Notes under the pieces: generated by a model | The model's database searches: none | Told to the model about the DNA's origin: nothing | The model's input: the letters and a program-made list of their open reading frames with translations, nothing else | Assembly (NCBI GenBank): GCA_001797665.1 | Contig: MGQA01000036.1 | Coordinates: 1 to 49,064 of the forward strand | DNA from: Deltaproteobacteria bacterium GWF2_42_12 | Lineage (GTDB): Bacteria; Desulfobacterota; GWC2-55-46; UBA9637 | Direction of reading: 5' to 3' | Length of the DNA stretch: 49,064 bases | Part shown: positions 8,337-17,246 of the stretch, one piece after another | Layout: every line of letters starts with the position of its first letter | How positions within the stretch are numbered: the first letter of the stretch is position 1 | Program-made: the position numbers and the translations under genes

Positions 8337-9773
8337 TTAAGAAAAAACTGCCTTCTGGACAAGTTCTATAAACCATGCAGGCAGTATGCCTATTATGATT
8401 GTGCCGGCTGCAGCAATGGCAAGCGCAATGCGGGTGGCAGGGGTCTGGGCTAAGTCAAACTTATGTAGAGGCTCTTTCATATACATCAGCATAATAATAC
8501 GAATGTAGAAATATGCTGATATGGCTGCGGTAAGTGCCGCAATAACAGCAAGGGCGATAAACCCTTTATGAATAAGGGCCATAAAAATGTAGAATTTGCC
8601 GACAAACCCGGCAGTAGGCGGAATCCCTGCAAGAGAAAAGAGGAAGATTAGCATCAGCAGAGCAATTCCCCTATGCACCTTTGCAAGTCCGGTATAGTCC
8701 TCAATATTGTCGCCAACAATCCCACCTTTTCTCATAATGATAATGGCGCCAAAGATACCCATATTCATAAAGGCATATATCAGCATATAAAGCATTACGC
8801 TTGCAATGCCATCTGAGCCGCCTGCCACAAAACCCAACAATGCATAGCCAGCATGGCCTATGCTGGAATAGGCCAGCATCCTTTTTATATTTGTCTGGAC
8901 AAGGGCAACAACGCTGCCCAGAATCATAGTTACAACCGAGATTGCTGATATGAGGGCAATCCAATTGAGGGATACTGGTGAAAGGGCGTCCAGTAAAACC
9001 CTTAAAAATACGGCAAAGGCTGCTGCCTTTGAGCCAACAGACATGAATGCCGTTATGGAAGTCGGCGCCCCTTCATACGCATCAGGCGCCCACATATGAA
9101 ATGGCACAGCAGCTACCTTGAAACCAAAGCCTGCCACCAGAAAAATGGTTGATAGGATAACTGCCGAATCAATATCGGTTTGTTTTTTAAGCACTGCGGC
9201 GAGTTCAGAAAGCTGGGTTGTTCCTGTCAGGCCGTATATCAGGGATATTCCATAAAGGAGAATACCTGATGAAAGGGCTCCAAGAACTATGTATTTCATA
9301 GAAGCTTCGTTAGATTTGATATCCTTTTTCATAAAACCTACAAGCATATATATGGGAAGCGCCATAAGTTCAAGCCCCAGATATATGGTAAGGAGGTCTG
9401 CGCCAGAGGCCATGAGCATCATGCCGCTTAAGGCAAATAGCATCAGGATGTAGTATTCGCTATGCTCTATCTCCTCAATTTTTATATAATTTATAGAAAG
9501 GAGTATGGCTAAAAATGTAGCTAAGTAAAAGAGCATCTTAAAGAATATTGCATAATTATCAACGATAAACATCTTGTCAAAGACAAGCAGCGGATTGCCT
9601 GCAATCCTCCAAGTTTCTCCGGCGGCTATGATTACAACTGCCAGCGACAGATATGCAACAAGCCGCTTCTGTTCCTTTTTAAGAAAAAGGTCAATGATTA
9701 GAAGGGCGCAAGCGCTGACAATAACAATTATTTCAGGAAGGCTTGCATAGATATTTATCATGTCGAATTTCAT
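8337..9773 (-). CDS. nuoN: NADH-quinone oxidoreductase subunit N
   Basis: A 478-residue antiporter-like membrane subunit of complex I, last gene of the nuo operon. About 14 hydrophobic helices are visible. The conserved TM5 Glu (GLELMALPIYM), TM7 Lys (FGFKVAAVPFHMW), TM8 Lys (VGSKAAAFAVF) and the discontinuous-helix Lys (FVGKFYIF) are all present, so a full proton channel is expected. I chose ATG 9773 (MKFDMINI), which has GGAGC before it. The longer reading to 9857 is made of repeat DNA. It is separated from nuoM by a 386-bp repeat region. Confidence 0.95.
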   Translation of the reverse strand: MKFDMINIYASLPEIIVIVSACALLIIDLFLKKEQKRLVAYLSLAVVIIAAGETWRIAGNPLLVFDKMFIVDNYAIFFKMLFYLATFLAILLSINYIKIEEIEHSEYYILMLFALSGMMLMASGADLLTIYLGLELMALPIYMLVGFMKKDIKSNEASMKYIVLGALSSGILLYGISLIYGLTGTTQLSELAAVLKKQTDIDSAVILSTIFLVAGFGFKVAAVPFHMWAPDAYEGAPTSITAFMSVGSKAAAFAVFLRVLLDALSPVSLNWIALISAISVVTMILGSVVALVQTNIKRMLAYSSIGHAGYALLGFVAGGSDGIASVMLYMLIYAFMNMGIFGAIIIMRKGGIVGDNIEDYTGLAKVHRGIALLMLIFLFSLAGIPPTAGFVGKFYIFMALIHKGFIALAVIAALTAAISAYFYIRIIMLMYMKEPLHKFDLAQTPATRIALAIAAAGTIIIGILPAWFIELVQKAVFS

Positions 9774-10159
9774 AATTGCTCCGAAAATCAGGCGGGGGAT
9801 AAACCCCCGCGCTACGATTATTGTTGAGTGTTGGCAGGAGTTTCCTCCTGCCAACAATTGCCGTCAGGAGGAAACTCCTGACGGCACAATAATGTTTGCT
9901 CCGAAAATGCATATCCTATTATTGTAGGGGAGGGGCTTGTCCCCTCCCGATTCGGGCGGCCACAAAGGCCGCCCCTACATTTAATTTTCATGCCCCTTTG
10001 GCACGCTTAGCGTGCCTTTGTGAGCCGAAGGCTCGTGAGGGTTTCACCTGAAAATCCTCCATACTTACATTACCGTAGCGCCGACCCTTGTGGTCGGCTG
10101 TTTTCAGCGGGTTTTACACCTGTAATTTCTCGCTGCCTTGCCGCAGGGCGGTTCATTCC
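9774..10159. repeat. 386-bp repeat region between nuoM and nuoN
   Basis: No gene seen. It contains a GGGGGTTT/AAACCCCC-type hairpin, the palindromes GGCAGGAG/CTCCTGCC and GTCAGGAG/CTCCTGAC (about 9831-9884), a GTAGGGG element (9923-9978), an inverted copy of the TGAAACC leader with GAGCCGAAGGCTC, and a GCACGCTTAGCGTGC hairpin. Confidence 0.7.
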
Positions 10160-11635
10160 TTATCTTATCGCAAGCTGTTGCAATAAATGTTCTGAAGAGG
10201 CATGAAGTATATTCAGAAACGGTTTCGGATACAGACCTATCCAGATAACAAAAATTACGAGCGCAGCCATTGCAACTATCTCGCGCGCATTGATATCCCA
10301 AGCCTCTTTAACATGCTCATTTACCTTGCCTATAGCCACTCTTTTATACATACCTAAAAGATATGCGGCGCCCAGACCTGCGCCAATGATTGAGAGCGCC
10401 GCAATTATCTTGTTATAGCCAAATGCGCCTACGAGGATGAGCAGCTCTCCTATAAATGAGTTTGTTCCTGGTATAGCCATAGAGGATAGGGTAAATATTG
10501 CAAGGAATGTGGTATATATAGGCGCTACCTTTGCCAATCCGCCATATGCAGAGATTTCCCTTGTATGCGTCCTTTCATAAATAACTCCAACGCAGAGGAA
10601 AAGGGCGCTGGTGGTGATGCCATGATTCAACATCTGGAGTATGCCGCCTTCTAATCCATTTGTGTTATAAACAAAAAGCCCCAGTGTCACAAATCCCATA
10701 TGGCTCACACTGGAATACGCAACTAACTTCTTTAAATCTTCCTGCGCCAAGGCCAGGTAACCTCCGTATATGATAGATATCAGAGACAGCAGGAGTATAG
10801 GCATTGTGAAGTAGTGTGACGCCTCAGGAAGCATTGGCAAGGAAAATCTCAGAAAGCCGTATGTCCCCATCTTCAAAAGTATCCCTGCCAGTAGTATACT
10901 GCCTGCTGTTGGCGCCTCTACGTGCGCATCAGGCAGCCATGTGTGGAATGGAAACATGGGCACCTTGATTGCAAAGGCAATGAAGAATGCGAGAAATACC
11001 CAAAACTGGATTGCAAATGGATACCTCTGATTCATAAGGGCAAGTATGTCAAATGTCTTGCCTCCTGCAAAATACAGGACAAGAATGCCGATAAGGAGCA
11101 GAACGCTTCCAGCGAGTGTATAAAGGAAAAACTTAAAAGCTGCATATACCCTTCTTTCCCCACCCCATACTCCAATGATAAGATACATGGGTATCAGCAT
11201 TGCCTCCCAGTAGATGTAAAAGAGGAAAAAATCAAGGGCGCAGAACACCCCTATCATGGCTGTCTGCATGACAAGGATTGCAATCATGAACTCCTTTACC
11301 TTCTTTTCTATGGCAGTCCATGATGCCAGCACGCATATCCATCCAAGAAGGGCTGTCAGAAATACAAATAGCACGCTTATTCCATCAACTCCCATGGCAT
11401 AGTTGATATTCCACGAGGGTATCCACGGGTAGCGCTCAGGAAACTGCATTCTGTGGGTAGATGTATCAAAGAAACAAACTATCGGGATGGATATAACAAA
11501 ATCAGCCACAGTAAAGCAAAGGGCAGTCCATCTGATAGCATTATCATCCTTCATAAAAAGAAGAATGATTGCGCCTGCCAATGGCAGAAAGGTTACAAGG
11601 GTCAGTATTGGATAATTATTGAGGATATCTACCAA
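10160..11635 (-). CDS. nuoM: NADH-quinone oxidoreductase subunit M
   Basis: A 491-residue antiporter-like complex I subunit. Key residues: TM5 Glu in YWEAMLIPMYL, TM7 Lys in FAIKVPMFPFHTWLPDAHVE, TM8 Lys in LLKMGTYGFLR, and the characteristic NuoM Glu of the broken helix in FIGELLIL. The start codon is TTG (11633-11635), supported by a strong GAGGAGG seven bases upstream and by a 7-nt overlap with the stop of the preceding gene, which implies translational coupling. No ATG lies nearby that would keep TM1. Confidence 0.96.
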   Translation of the reverse strand: MVDILNNYPILTLVTFLPLAGAIILLFMKDDNAIRWTALCFTVADFVISIPIVCFFDTSTHRMQFPERYPWIPSWNINYAMGVDGISVLFVFLTALLGWICVLASWTAIEKKVKEFMIAILVMQTAMIGVFCALDFFLFYIYWEAMLIPMYLIIGVWGGERRVYAAFKFFLYTLAGSVLLLIGILVLYFAGGKTFDILALMNQRYPFAIQFWVFLAFFIAFAIKVPMFPFHTWLPDAHVEAPTAGSILLAGILLKMGTYGFLRFSLPMLPEASHYFTMPILLLSLISIIYGGYLALAQEDLKKLVAYSSVSHMGFVTLGLFVYNTNGLEGGILQMLNHGITTSALFLCVGVIYERTHTREISAYGGLAKVAPIYTTFLAIFTLSSMAIPGTNSFIGELLILVGAFGYNKIIAALSIIGAGLGAAYLLGMYKRVAIGKVNEHVKEAWDINAREIVAMAALVIFVIWIGLYPKPFLNILHASSEHLLQQLAIR

Positions 11636-12366
11636 AGCTCCTCCTCTAAATGCTCTATAATGTATTGCGCATCTTCCAAAAGTATCTTAGCAGCCTCATC
11701 TTTTATACATTTGCCGTTCTGAGTATTAACGTCATTTACAAATGCAGCAAGCTGATTTTTTGCAGTATCAGAATGCTGCAATACAATCGCTGCCTCAATC
11801 ACATCAACCCTCTTTAACAGACTTGCCATAATCTCGCCATTCTCTATCCATCCGACTCTATATGAGAGTGCTATGTCCTGCTTGAGGCTTAAAGGTGTTG
11901 CAAACCTCCTTACGGTCAATGATGGATGGACAGGGTCTTGGCTATAAACTACCTGAAATTTACTGGTTAGACCATTATCAACTATTCCTTCAAAGTCAAA
12001 ATTTTTAATATCTTTCCCATTGATATTCTGCAACATAGAGACATCCAAACCAAATACCATCAAGGTGTCGCCTATCAGTTCTATTAAATGGTTTCCATTA
12101 TTTGGTTTAATAGACGATTTTATTCCTGGGATATCATTGGCATCTGTAATGCCATAGCTTCCTTCAATTTCTGTGTAGCCTTGCTGTTTCCGCGGGTCAT
12201 AGCCGAGTCTTTGTCCGTGAGAATTCGTTATAACATAATAGACTACTACGTTACTTAAAAGATGGCCTTTGTCAGTTAGCGCCTGAGAATTAATGCGAAT
12301 CTCCGCATCAGCCCTGTCAATTTGAACAATAGTAGCAAAAAGCAGTAAAAGTGTTATTATCCTCAT
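11629..12366 (-). CDS. secreted protein with C-terminal FIMAH-like helical domain, inside the nuo operon
   Basis: 245 residues from ATG 12366. The N terminus RIITLLLLFATIVQIDRADA reads as a Sec signal peptide cleaved after ADA. The central part (about 25-170) is beta-rich with no motif I recognise. The last 60 residues (LLKRVDVIEAAIVLQ, then NQLAAFVNDVNTQNGK and an Asp-Ala-rich helix) resemble the FIMAH domain of bacterial surface and extracytoplasmic proteins. Its stop overlaps the nuoM start by 7 nt, so it is co-translated with a complex I core subunit although it should be exported. It could be a periplasmic accessory or assembly factor, or an unrelated passenger. Confidence 0.65.
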   Translation of the reverse strand: MRIITLLLLFATIVQIDRADAEIRINSQALTDKGHLLSNVVVYYVITNSHGQRLGYDPRKQQGYTEIEGSYGITDANDIPGIKSSIKPNNGNHLIELIGDTLMVFGLDVSMLQNINGKDIKNFDFEGIVDNGLTSKFQVVYSQDPVHPSLTVRRFATPLSLKQDIALSYRVGWIENGEIMASLLKRVDVIEAAIVLQHSDTAKNQLAAFVNDVNTQNGKCIKDEAAKILLEDAQYIIEHLEEELW

Positions 12367-12457
12367 TGTCGCATCCGCTTTAAATCCTTGCACCAAAAAT
12401 TTTTGGCGTCCCCGGTAAGCATGGTGGGGAGGAATTTAGAAGTCACACAGACTCATT

Positions 12458-14215
12458 CTACATTATCATGGTGTATACTGTGATAATAATCAGTATACCA
12501 AGCACAATACCTGCCGCATAGTGCGGAAGCAGCCCTGTCTGCGCCTTTCGGACTATACCGCCGATATACAGAATCAGATTTGCTATGCCATTCACAGCCC
12601 CGTCTACTATATGCTTGTCTATCTTGTGGCAGATATCAGCCAAAACATAAAGTGGATTCAATACTGCTGTATTTGAAAGATTGCTGACAAAGTTTTCGTA
12701 TATAACAATCGGACCTTTAGCAATCCTCATAAATATGCCTGTGCCCTTTCTGTAGAACCAGTCTGTATCAATGGTCATATACGGTTCTGGCTTAAGCTTT
12801 TTTAAGAATAAGAAAAAGCCCAGGGCAGTGAACATGAGTATCCCAAGCGACCCTGTCACATGATCTCCTGTATATGGTTCAAAATCAACCGGGTATGGCA
12901 ATATTGAATATAGCGGGCCAGGGAATATACCTATTGCAATACAAAGGAATGCAGCTATACCCATGCCTATGAGCATATTAATGGGCGGCTCTTTTGCCTT
13001 TATCCCTGAATCTTTACCATAAAAGGCATAGTAAGGGATTTTTAAGGTTGTAGATAGAAATGTGCCGGCTGATACTAAGACCAACAGTAGCGATATAATC
13101 GCCCTGTGGTCATGATTTGCTGCCGCAACTATCATGGATTTACTAACAAAACCACTGAATAAAGGGAAGGCAGAGATAGAAAGTCCGGCAATAACATATA
13201 GCACCATGGTAATTGGCATGGTCTTGTGCAGCCCTCCCAATTCTGAGAGCCTTTGCTTTCCTGTCATGTAAACTACCGAGCCAGCGCCCATGAAAAGGAG
13301 CCCTTTATAAATTATATGGGTAAATGCATGGGATACAGAGCCATTAAGGGCCAAGTGTGTTCCAAGACCAACCCCTGCCACCATATAGCCCACCTGACTT
13401 ATAATGTGATAGGCGAGAAGCCTTCTCATATTATCCTGAAGGGTTGCATAGAAGACGCCATATAAGGCCATAAAAGTTCCCATCCAGACCAGGAGTTCTG
13501 TGTCAGGGAATGCCCTTATCAATACATATATTGCGGTTTTGGTTGTATATGCTGACATAAATACAGCCCCGGTTACTGTGGCCTCTGGATAGGCATCTGG
13601 AAGCCAGGCATTCAATGGCGGAACTGCTGCGTTCAGTATGAAGCCGATAAGGATGAGATAAAAGGCAAGGCTGCCATCCTTTTCAATAGGCCCGAAGAGT
13701 AATGACCCTGTATCCATGTAATGTAGGATAATGCCGCCTAAAAGGAATAGGCCTCCGGCAATATGAATCATTAAATAGCGGAAGCCTGCATCGATTGATT
13801 TTTTTTCTCCGCGGGCGAACACCAAATAAGCTGATGCAAATGCCATTATCTCCCAGAATATGAAGATTGTAAAATAATCCCCTGCAAATACTACCCCAAG
13901 CGAACTGCCGACATAAAGATAAGCTGCTATGTGCTCGCCGATTTTTTCAATATGTAGCGCATACACCATTCCGATGAAGGCCATGATGGTAAATACATAG
14001 GCAAAGCAGATACTCAGCTTATCCACCTTTCCTAAGATTATCTCCCTGCCGAGCAATGTAAATGACCAGTATTGGCCATCAGACATAGATGCTACAGCGA
14101 ATATGGCAAGGGCTGGTATCAGTATAATATATATTTGTCTTGCCTTGCCTTTAAAGAATGGGATTAGAATCGCCCCAAAGATAAATAATATTCCGGGATG
14201 GAACCACTCAATCAT
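12458..14215 (-). CDS. nuoL: NuoL-like proton-translocating subunit (Mrp-D type)
   Basis: 585 residues from the ATG at 14215 (MIEWFHPG), which overlaps the previous stop and has GAGG upstream. It is an antiporter-like subunit with about 14-16 helices. The C-terminal part (IVDGAVNGIANL, then RKAQTGLLPHYA) matches the terminal section of NuoL, which carries the lateral helix, so I place it as the L subunit. The TM5 Glu (FWEIMAFASAYL), TM8 Lys (TTKTAIYVL) and the broken-helix Lys (FVSKSMI) are present. The TM7 position that is Lys in NuoL/M/N is Asn here (FILNAAVPPLNAWLP). This deviation is shared, to my knowledge, by Mrp-D-like relatives and may change coupling. Confidence 0.8.
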   Translation of the reverse strand: MIEWFHPGILFIFGAILIPFFKGKARQIYIILIPALAIFAVASMSDGQYWSFTLLGREIILGKVDKLSICFAYVFTIMAFIGMVYALHIEKIGEHIAAYLYVGSSLGVVFAGDYFTIFIFWEIMAFASAYLVFARGEKKSIDAGFRYLMIHIAGGLFLLGGIILHYMDTGSLLFGPIEKDGSLAFYLILIGFILNAAVPPLNAWLPDAYPEATVTGAVFMSAYTTKTAIYVLIRAFPDTELLVWMGTFMALYGVFYATLQDNMRRLLAYHIISQVGYMVAGVGLGTHLALNGSVSHAFTHIIYKGLLFMGAGSVVYMTGKQRLSELGGLHKTMPITMVLYVIAGLSISAFPLFSGFVSKSMIVAAANHDHRAIISLLLVLVSAGTFLSTTLKIPYYAFYGKDSGIKAKEPPINMLIGMGIAAFLCIAIGIFPGPLYSILPYPVDFEPYTGDHVTGSLGILMFTALGFFLFLKKLKPEPYMTIDTDWFYRKGTGIFMRIAKGPIVIYENFVSNLSNTAVLNPLYVLADICHKIDKHIVDGAVNGIANLILYIGGIVRKAQTGLLPHYAAGIVLGILIIITVYTMIM

Positions 14216-14459
14216 AATAGTCCTCATCTTTCATGAGCCAGATATGGCCAATGAATTTGGAGACAAAAATAAGCAATACGCATGATATAAATCCATAAAT
14301 GGCGCTCCAGCCAGGGATCTTATCCCATATAAATACGGCATGTTCGCGATGCACAATAAAGTCAGACGCAACAATAACAGCTAAGGTTATATAGAGGAGT
14401 TTTTTGAGTCTGCCTGTATTTGCAGGGTCGCCAAGGAAAAATAAAATTCGTTTCATCAT
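14208..14459 (-). CDS. small two-helix membrane protein in the nuo operon
   Basis: 83 residues with two predicted membrane helices (about 20-38 and 52-72) and an acidic tail ending MKDEDYYD. Not a recognised Nuo subunit and too short for NuoK. The stop overlaps the start of the NuoL-like gene, so the two are coupled, and AGAGG precedes its start. By position it is likely an accessory of the NuoL/Mrp-D-like protein. An MrpC/MnhC identity is unlikely because the third helix is missing. Confidence 0.6.
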   Translation of the reverse strand: MMKRILFFLGDPANTGRLKKLLYITLAVIVASDFIVHREHAVFIWDKIPGWSAIYGFISCVLLIFVSKFIGHIWLMKDEDYYD

Positions 14460-14532
14460 ATCATGCCTCTCACTTTCTCAACCTCTCATCTGCTATAAGG
14501 GAGTCCATAATAGAATATACATTTCACAGAGT

Positions 14533-14609
14533 GTCATTCCCGCATGTTTTTAGCGGGAATCCAGTAGTTTTTAATCTCTGGATGCCCGATTAAGAACTTC
14601 GGGCATGAC
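14533..14609. repeat. GTCAT-family element (nuoL-like/Mrp-D gap)
   Basis: Outer GTCAT / ATGAC, inner hairpins CCCGC/GCGGG and GCCCGA/TCGGGC, plus CCAG / CTGG. It fills most of the 205-bp gap between the extra antiporter subunit and the small membrane protein. Confidence 0.75.
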
Positions 14610-14664
14610 GAACAAAAGGCGATAGCGTGTAAATACTATTATGGACTGATTTCTAATTGCATGT

Positions 14665-16182
14665 TTAATGCGGTATGCCAAGCGCAACCTTTGCCAACTG
14701 GACAAAATAATCAGGATACATACCCATAATTATTGAAATAATGCCTGTAATAAACAGGGGTATAGCCACCATCGGGATTTCCTTTACATCCTCATGGTGT
14801 CCTGAATCCAACCCCTGAAAGTTTTTATCAGGGGGATGATGGCTGTGGTTATTTTCCTTTTCAAAAAAAGCCTTGTAAGTAATTGGTAAAAAATATCCGG
14901 CATTTAAGAGGGCGCTAACAAGAACTACTATAAGAAAGAATATCTCTTTTGCCTCAATAGAGCCAACTGCAATATACCACTTGCTTATAAACCCTGCTGC
15001 CGGAGGCACGCCAATCATGCTTAAAGACCCTAAAAAGAATGCTGTCATGGTCCATGGTAGTTTTTTACCTATGCCAGACAGCTCGCTTATAAGGGTTTTA
15101 TGCGCCGAGCAGTAGATGGCCCCGGCACAGAAGAAGAGTGTGATTTTTGAGAACGCATGGCTGGCAATATGCACGATTCCGCCAATTGAGGCTACTGGAT
15201 TGAGCAGAACCACGCCGAGCACTACATACGAAAGCTGGCTCACAGTTGAATATGCAAGTCTTGTCTTTAAATTATCTGTAGTTAAGGCATAAATGGAGGC
15301 CATAATAATTGTGAATGACGCTATATATGCAGTCACTATCCCTAAATCCAGGCTGCCTAAAAGGTCTTGCCCAAAGACATTGAGGACAACGCGCAATACA
15401 CAGAACACCCCCATCTTTACAACTGCAACAGCGTGTAAAAGGGCGCTGACAGGCGTTGGCGCCACCATTGCCGCAGGAAGCCATGCATGAAACGGCATTA
15501 TGCCTGCCTTGGCAAAGCCCATCAGATATGAGAAATATACTATTGTTAGAAGAAGGGGCGATGCTGATACATTTGCCAACAATCCTTTAGGCATGAAATC
15601 AAGGGTCCCTGCAAGATAATATGTCAGGACAACTCCAAGCAACAGGAAGACCTTTGATGTTCCAACAAGATAAACAATATATTTTTTGCTGCCTTCCCAT
15701 GCCTCTTCTGTTTCCTTGTGATAGACCAGAGGGTAGGTTACAAGGCTTAAGACTTCGTAGAATATGATAAGTGTGAATAGGTTTGCTGAGAATGCGCCGC
15801 CCACTGCTGCTGAGAGGCTTGTTGCAAAACAGGCAAAGAACCTGGTCTGGCTTTTTTCATGGGCGCTCCGCATATAGCCTACAGAATATACGGACGCAAA
15901 TACCCATAGAAATGATGATATGGTCGCAAAGACCATGCCAAGCGCATCTACCTTGAATTTAAACTCTATGCCAGGAAGGATAGTAAATAAATTTAGCTCA
16001 ATGGTGCCGCCGGATAAAATGGTCGGGGCCATGGATGCCACGATGGAAAACTTTATGATGGCTGCCACGAAAGAGACCGTGTCTCTGACATTTGGCTTTT
16101 TATCAAGCGCCAGTATCAAAAAGGCTGTAACAAGAGATACAAGCACAGCAAGAAGAGGTCTTATGGATTGAATTGTTTCCAT
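14665..16182 (-). CDS. additional antiporter-like subunit (NuoM/Mrp-D family) in complex I operon
   Basis: 505 residues, about 14 helices, member of the proton-conducting transporter family. All key residues are visible: TM5 Glu (FYEVLSLVTYPL), TM7 Lys (FAKAGIMPFHAWLP), TM8 Lys (VVKMGVF), TM10 Lys (SHAFSKITLFF) and the broken-helix Lys (FISKWY). It lacks the NuoL C-terminal extension. With the NuoL-like protein, NuoM and NuoN, this makes four antiporter-type subunits in one operon, one more than standard. It could be a second pumping module (as in the 2M complex I variants) or part of a separate Mrp-like antiporter. A His-rich loop (NNHSHHPPDK, near 430) is unusual. Confidence 0.75.
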   Translation of the reverse strand: METIQSIRPLLAVLVSLVTAFLILALDKKPNVRDTVSFVAAIIKFSIVASMAPTILSGGTIELNLFTILPGIEFKFKVDALGMVFATISSFLWVFASVYSVGYMRSAHEKSQTRFFACFATSLSAAVGGAFSANLFTLIIFYEVLSLVTYPLVYHKETEEAWEGSKKYIVYLVGTSKVFLLLGVVLTYYLAGTLDFMPKGLLANVSASPLLLTIVYFSYLMGFAKAGIMPFHAWLPAAMVAPTPVSALLHAVAVVKMGVFCVLRVVLNVFGQDLLGSLDLGIVTAYIASFTIIMASIYALTTDNLKTRLAYSTVSQLSYVVLGVVLLNPVASIGGIVHIASHAFSKITLFFCAGAIYCSAHKTLISELSGIGKKLPWTMTAFFLGSLSMIGVPPAAGFISKWYIAVGSIEAKEIFFLIVVLVSALLNAGYFLPITYKAFFEKENNHSHHPPDKNFQGLDSGHHEDVKEIPMVAIPLFITGIISIIMGMYPDYFVQLAKVALGIPH

Positions 16183-16214
16183 AGGAATCTTGATTACACC
16201 GATTATAAAATGGC

Positions 16215-16275
16215 GATTACACAGATTGAAACCGCTTCTTAATCTGTGTAATCGTCTTAAAAAATCTGTGTAATT
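16215..16275. repeat. inverted repeat upstream of the extra antiporter gene
   Basis: GATTACACAGATT (16215-16227) is followed by its exact inverse AATCTGTGTAATC (16241-16253) and a third near-copy (16263-16275). It can form a 13-bp hairpin in the gap after nuoK. Confidence 0.7.
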
Positions 16276-16282
16276 GTATTGT

Positions 16283-16585
16283 TTATCCTTTCATTATATT
16301 CATATCATCAACAGTTACAGTTGCCCTGTTCCTTACTAATGCAACAAGTATGCTGAGCGCTACAGCAACCTCTGCCGCAGCTACGGTAATCACAAATATC
16401 GCGAACATCTGGCCGCGAATATCCTGAAGGAAGTATGAAAAGGCCACCAGATTGATATTTACGGAGTTCAGTATAAGTTCTAAAGACATAAGGATTATGA
16501 GTAAGTTTCTCCTTAAAAGAATGCCGGCAATGCCTATTATAAAGAGTGTAGAACTTAAAATTATATACCAGGAAAGCGGTATCAT
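16283..16585 (-). CDS. nuoK: NADH-quinone oxidoreductase subunit K
   Basis: A 100-residue three-helix subunit of complex I. The two essential membrane glutamates are visible (SLELILN in TM2, AAAEVAVAL in TM3). Length and sequence are standard. The start ATG (16585) directly follows a repeat whose last bases on the minus strand carry GGAGCGAAGCGACAT, so the repeat provides the only recognisable Shine-Dalgarno. Confidence 0.96.
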   Translation of the reverse strand: MIPLSWYIILSSTLFIIGIAGILLRRNLLIILMSLELILNSVNINLVAFSYFLQDIRGQMFAIFVITVAAAEVAVALSILVALVRNRATVTVDDMNIMKG

Positions 16586-16589
16586 ATGT

Positions 16590-16687
16590 CGCTTCGCTCC
16601 ATTATAAAAACAGAAGTTAAGAGGTTAAGGGGTTGAGAAGTTAAGAAAAAAACTCAACTTCCTATCTTCTCAATTTCTCATCTTCTG
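16590..16687. repeat. octamer two-arm repeat upstream of nuoK
   Basis: The left arm consists of 8-nt units (GAAGTTAA, GAGGTTAA, GGGGTTGA, GAAGTTAA), the right arm of inverse units (CTCAACTT, CCTATCTT, CTCAATTT, CTCATCTT). A nearly identical copy lies before nuoC at 25879-25980. At its end nearest nuoK it carries a GGAG that can act as ribosome-binding site. Confidence 0.8.
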
Positions 16688-16689
16688 CC

Positions 16690-17187
16690 TTATTTTATCT
16701 CCTTCCTTCCCATTACTATAGCAGCCATAAGGGCTACAAGAAGGATTACTGAGACAATTTCAAAAGGCAAAAGATATGTTGAAAACATGGCCTTGCCTAT
16801 CTCCATAACGGTGCCATCCAGACTGGCTTGCGCCATTTGTATATCAACCAATTTACTGTCTGCAAGCGTAAATACAATTTCACCGATAAGGAGCAGCAAA
16901 AGAGCTATTATCCAGAATCGTCCGCTGGGTAAGAAACTTGTGATAACAGCGCGTTTGATATCCAGCATCATTATTACAAAGAGGAAGAGCACCATTACCG
17001 CTCCTACATAGATGAAGACCTGGACAGCAGCCAAGAAGGGAGACCTTAAAAGGATAAATACGGCTGCCACCTGAAAAAGGCAGACTATAAGCGCAATGGC
17101 GCTGTGCACAGGGTTGCGCACAGAAACTACCGCTAATGCTGATATAACTGCTATTGCTGCGAATGTTAAGAAAAATAGTTTTTCCAT
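16690..17187 (-). CDS. nuoJ: NADH-quinone oxidoreductase subunit J
   Basis: 165 residues, five hydrophobic helices, including the conserved helix VFIYVGAVMVLFLFVIMML with its pi-bulge region. Start taken at ATG 17187 (MEKLFFLTF). The longer reading would begin within nuoI and run through a heptamer repeat. Ends in ALMAAIVMGRKEIK, typical for NuoJ. Forms part of the E-channel with NuoK and NuoH. Confidence 0.93.
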   Translation of the reverse strand: MEKLFFLTFAAIAVISALAVVSVRNPVHSAIALIVCLFQVAAVFILLRSPFLAAVQVFIYVGAVMVLFLFVIMMLDIKRAVITSFLPSGRFWIIALLLLLIGEIVFTLADSKLVDIQMAQASLDGTVMEIGKAMFSTYLLPFEIVSVILLVALMAAIVMGRKEIK

Positions 17188-17208
17188 ATCGTGTTCACGA
17201 AATTGCAA

Positions 17209-17243
17209 AATGAAAATTGCAAATATTAAATTGTAAAATTTGT
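17209..17243. repeat. heptamer array between nuoI and nuoJ
   Basis: Five or six diverged 7-nt units in a row (AAATTGC, AAAATGA, AAATTGC, AAATATT, AAATTGT), filling the gap. Similar units occur at 28205-28240. Confidence 0.55.
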
Positions 17244-17246
17244 CTT

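Noticed and set aside
8091-8453. 120-codon plus-strand frame
   Set aside because: Runs through repeats and into antisense nuoN; no coding signal.
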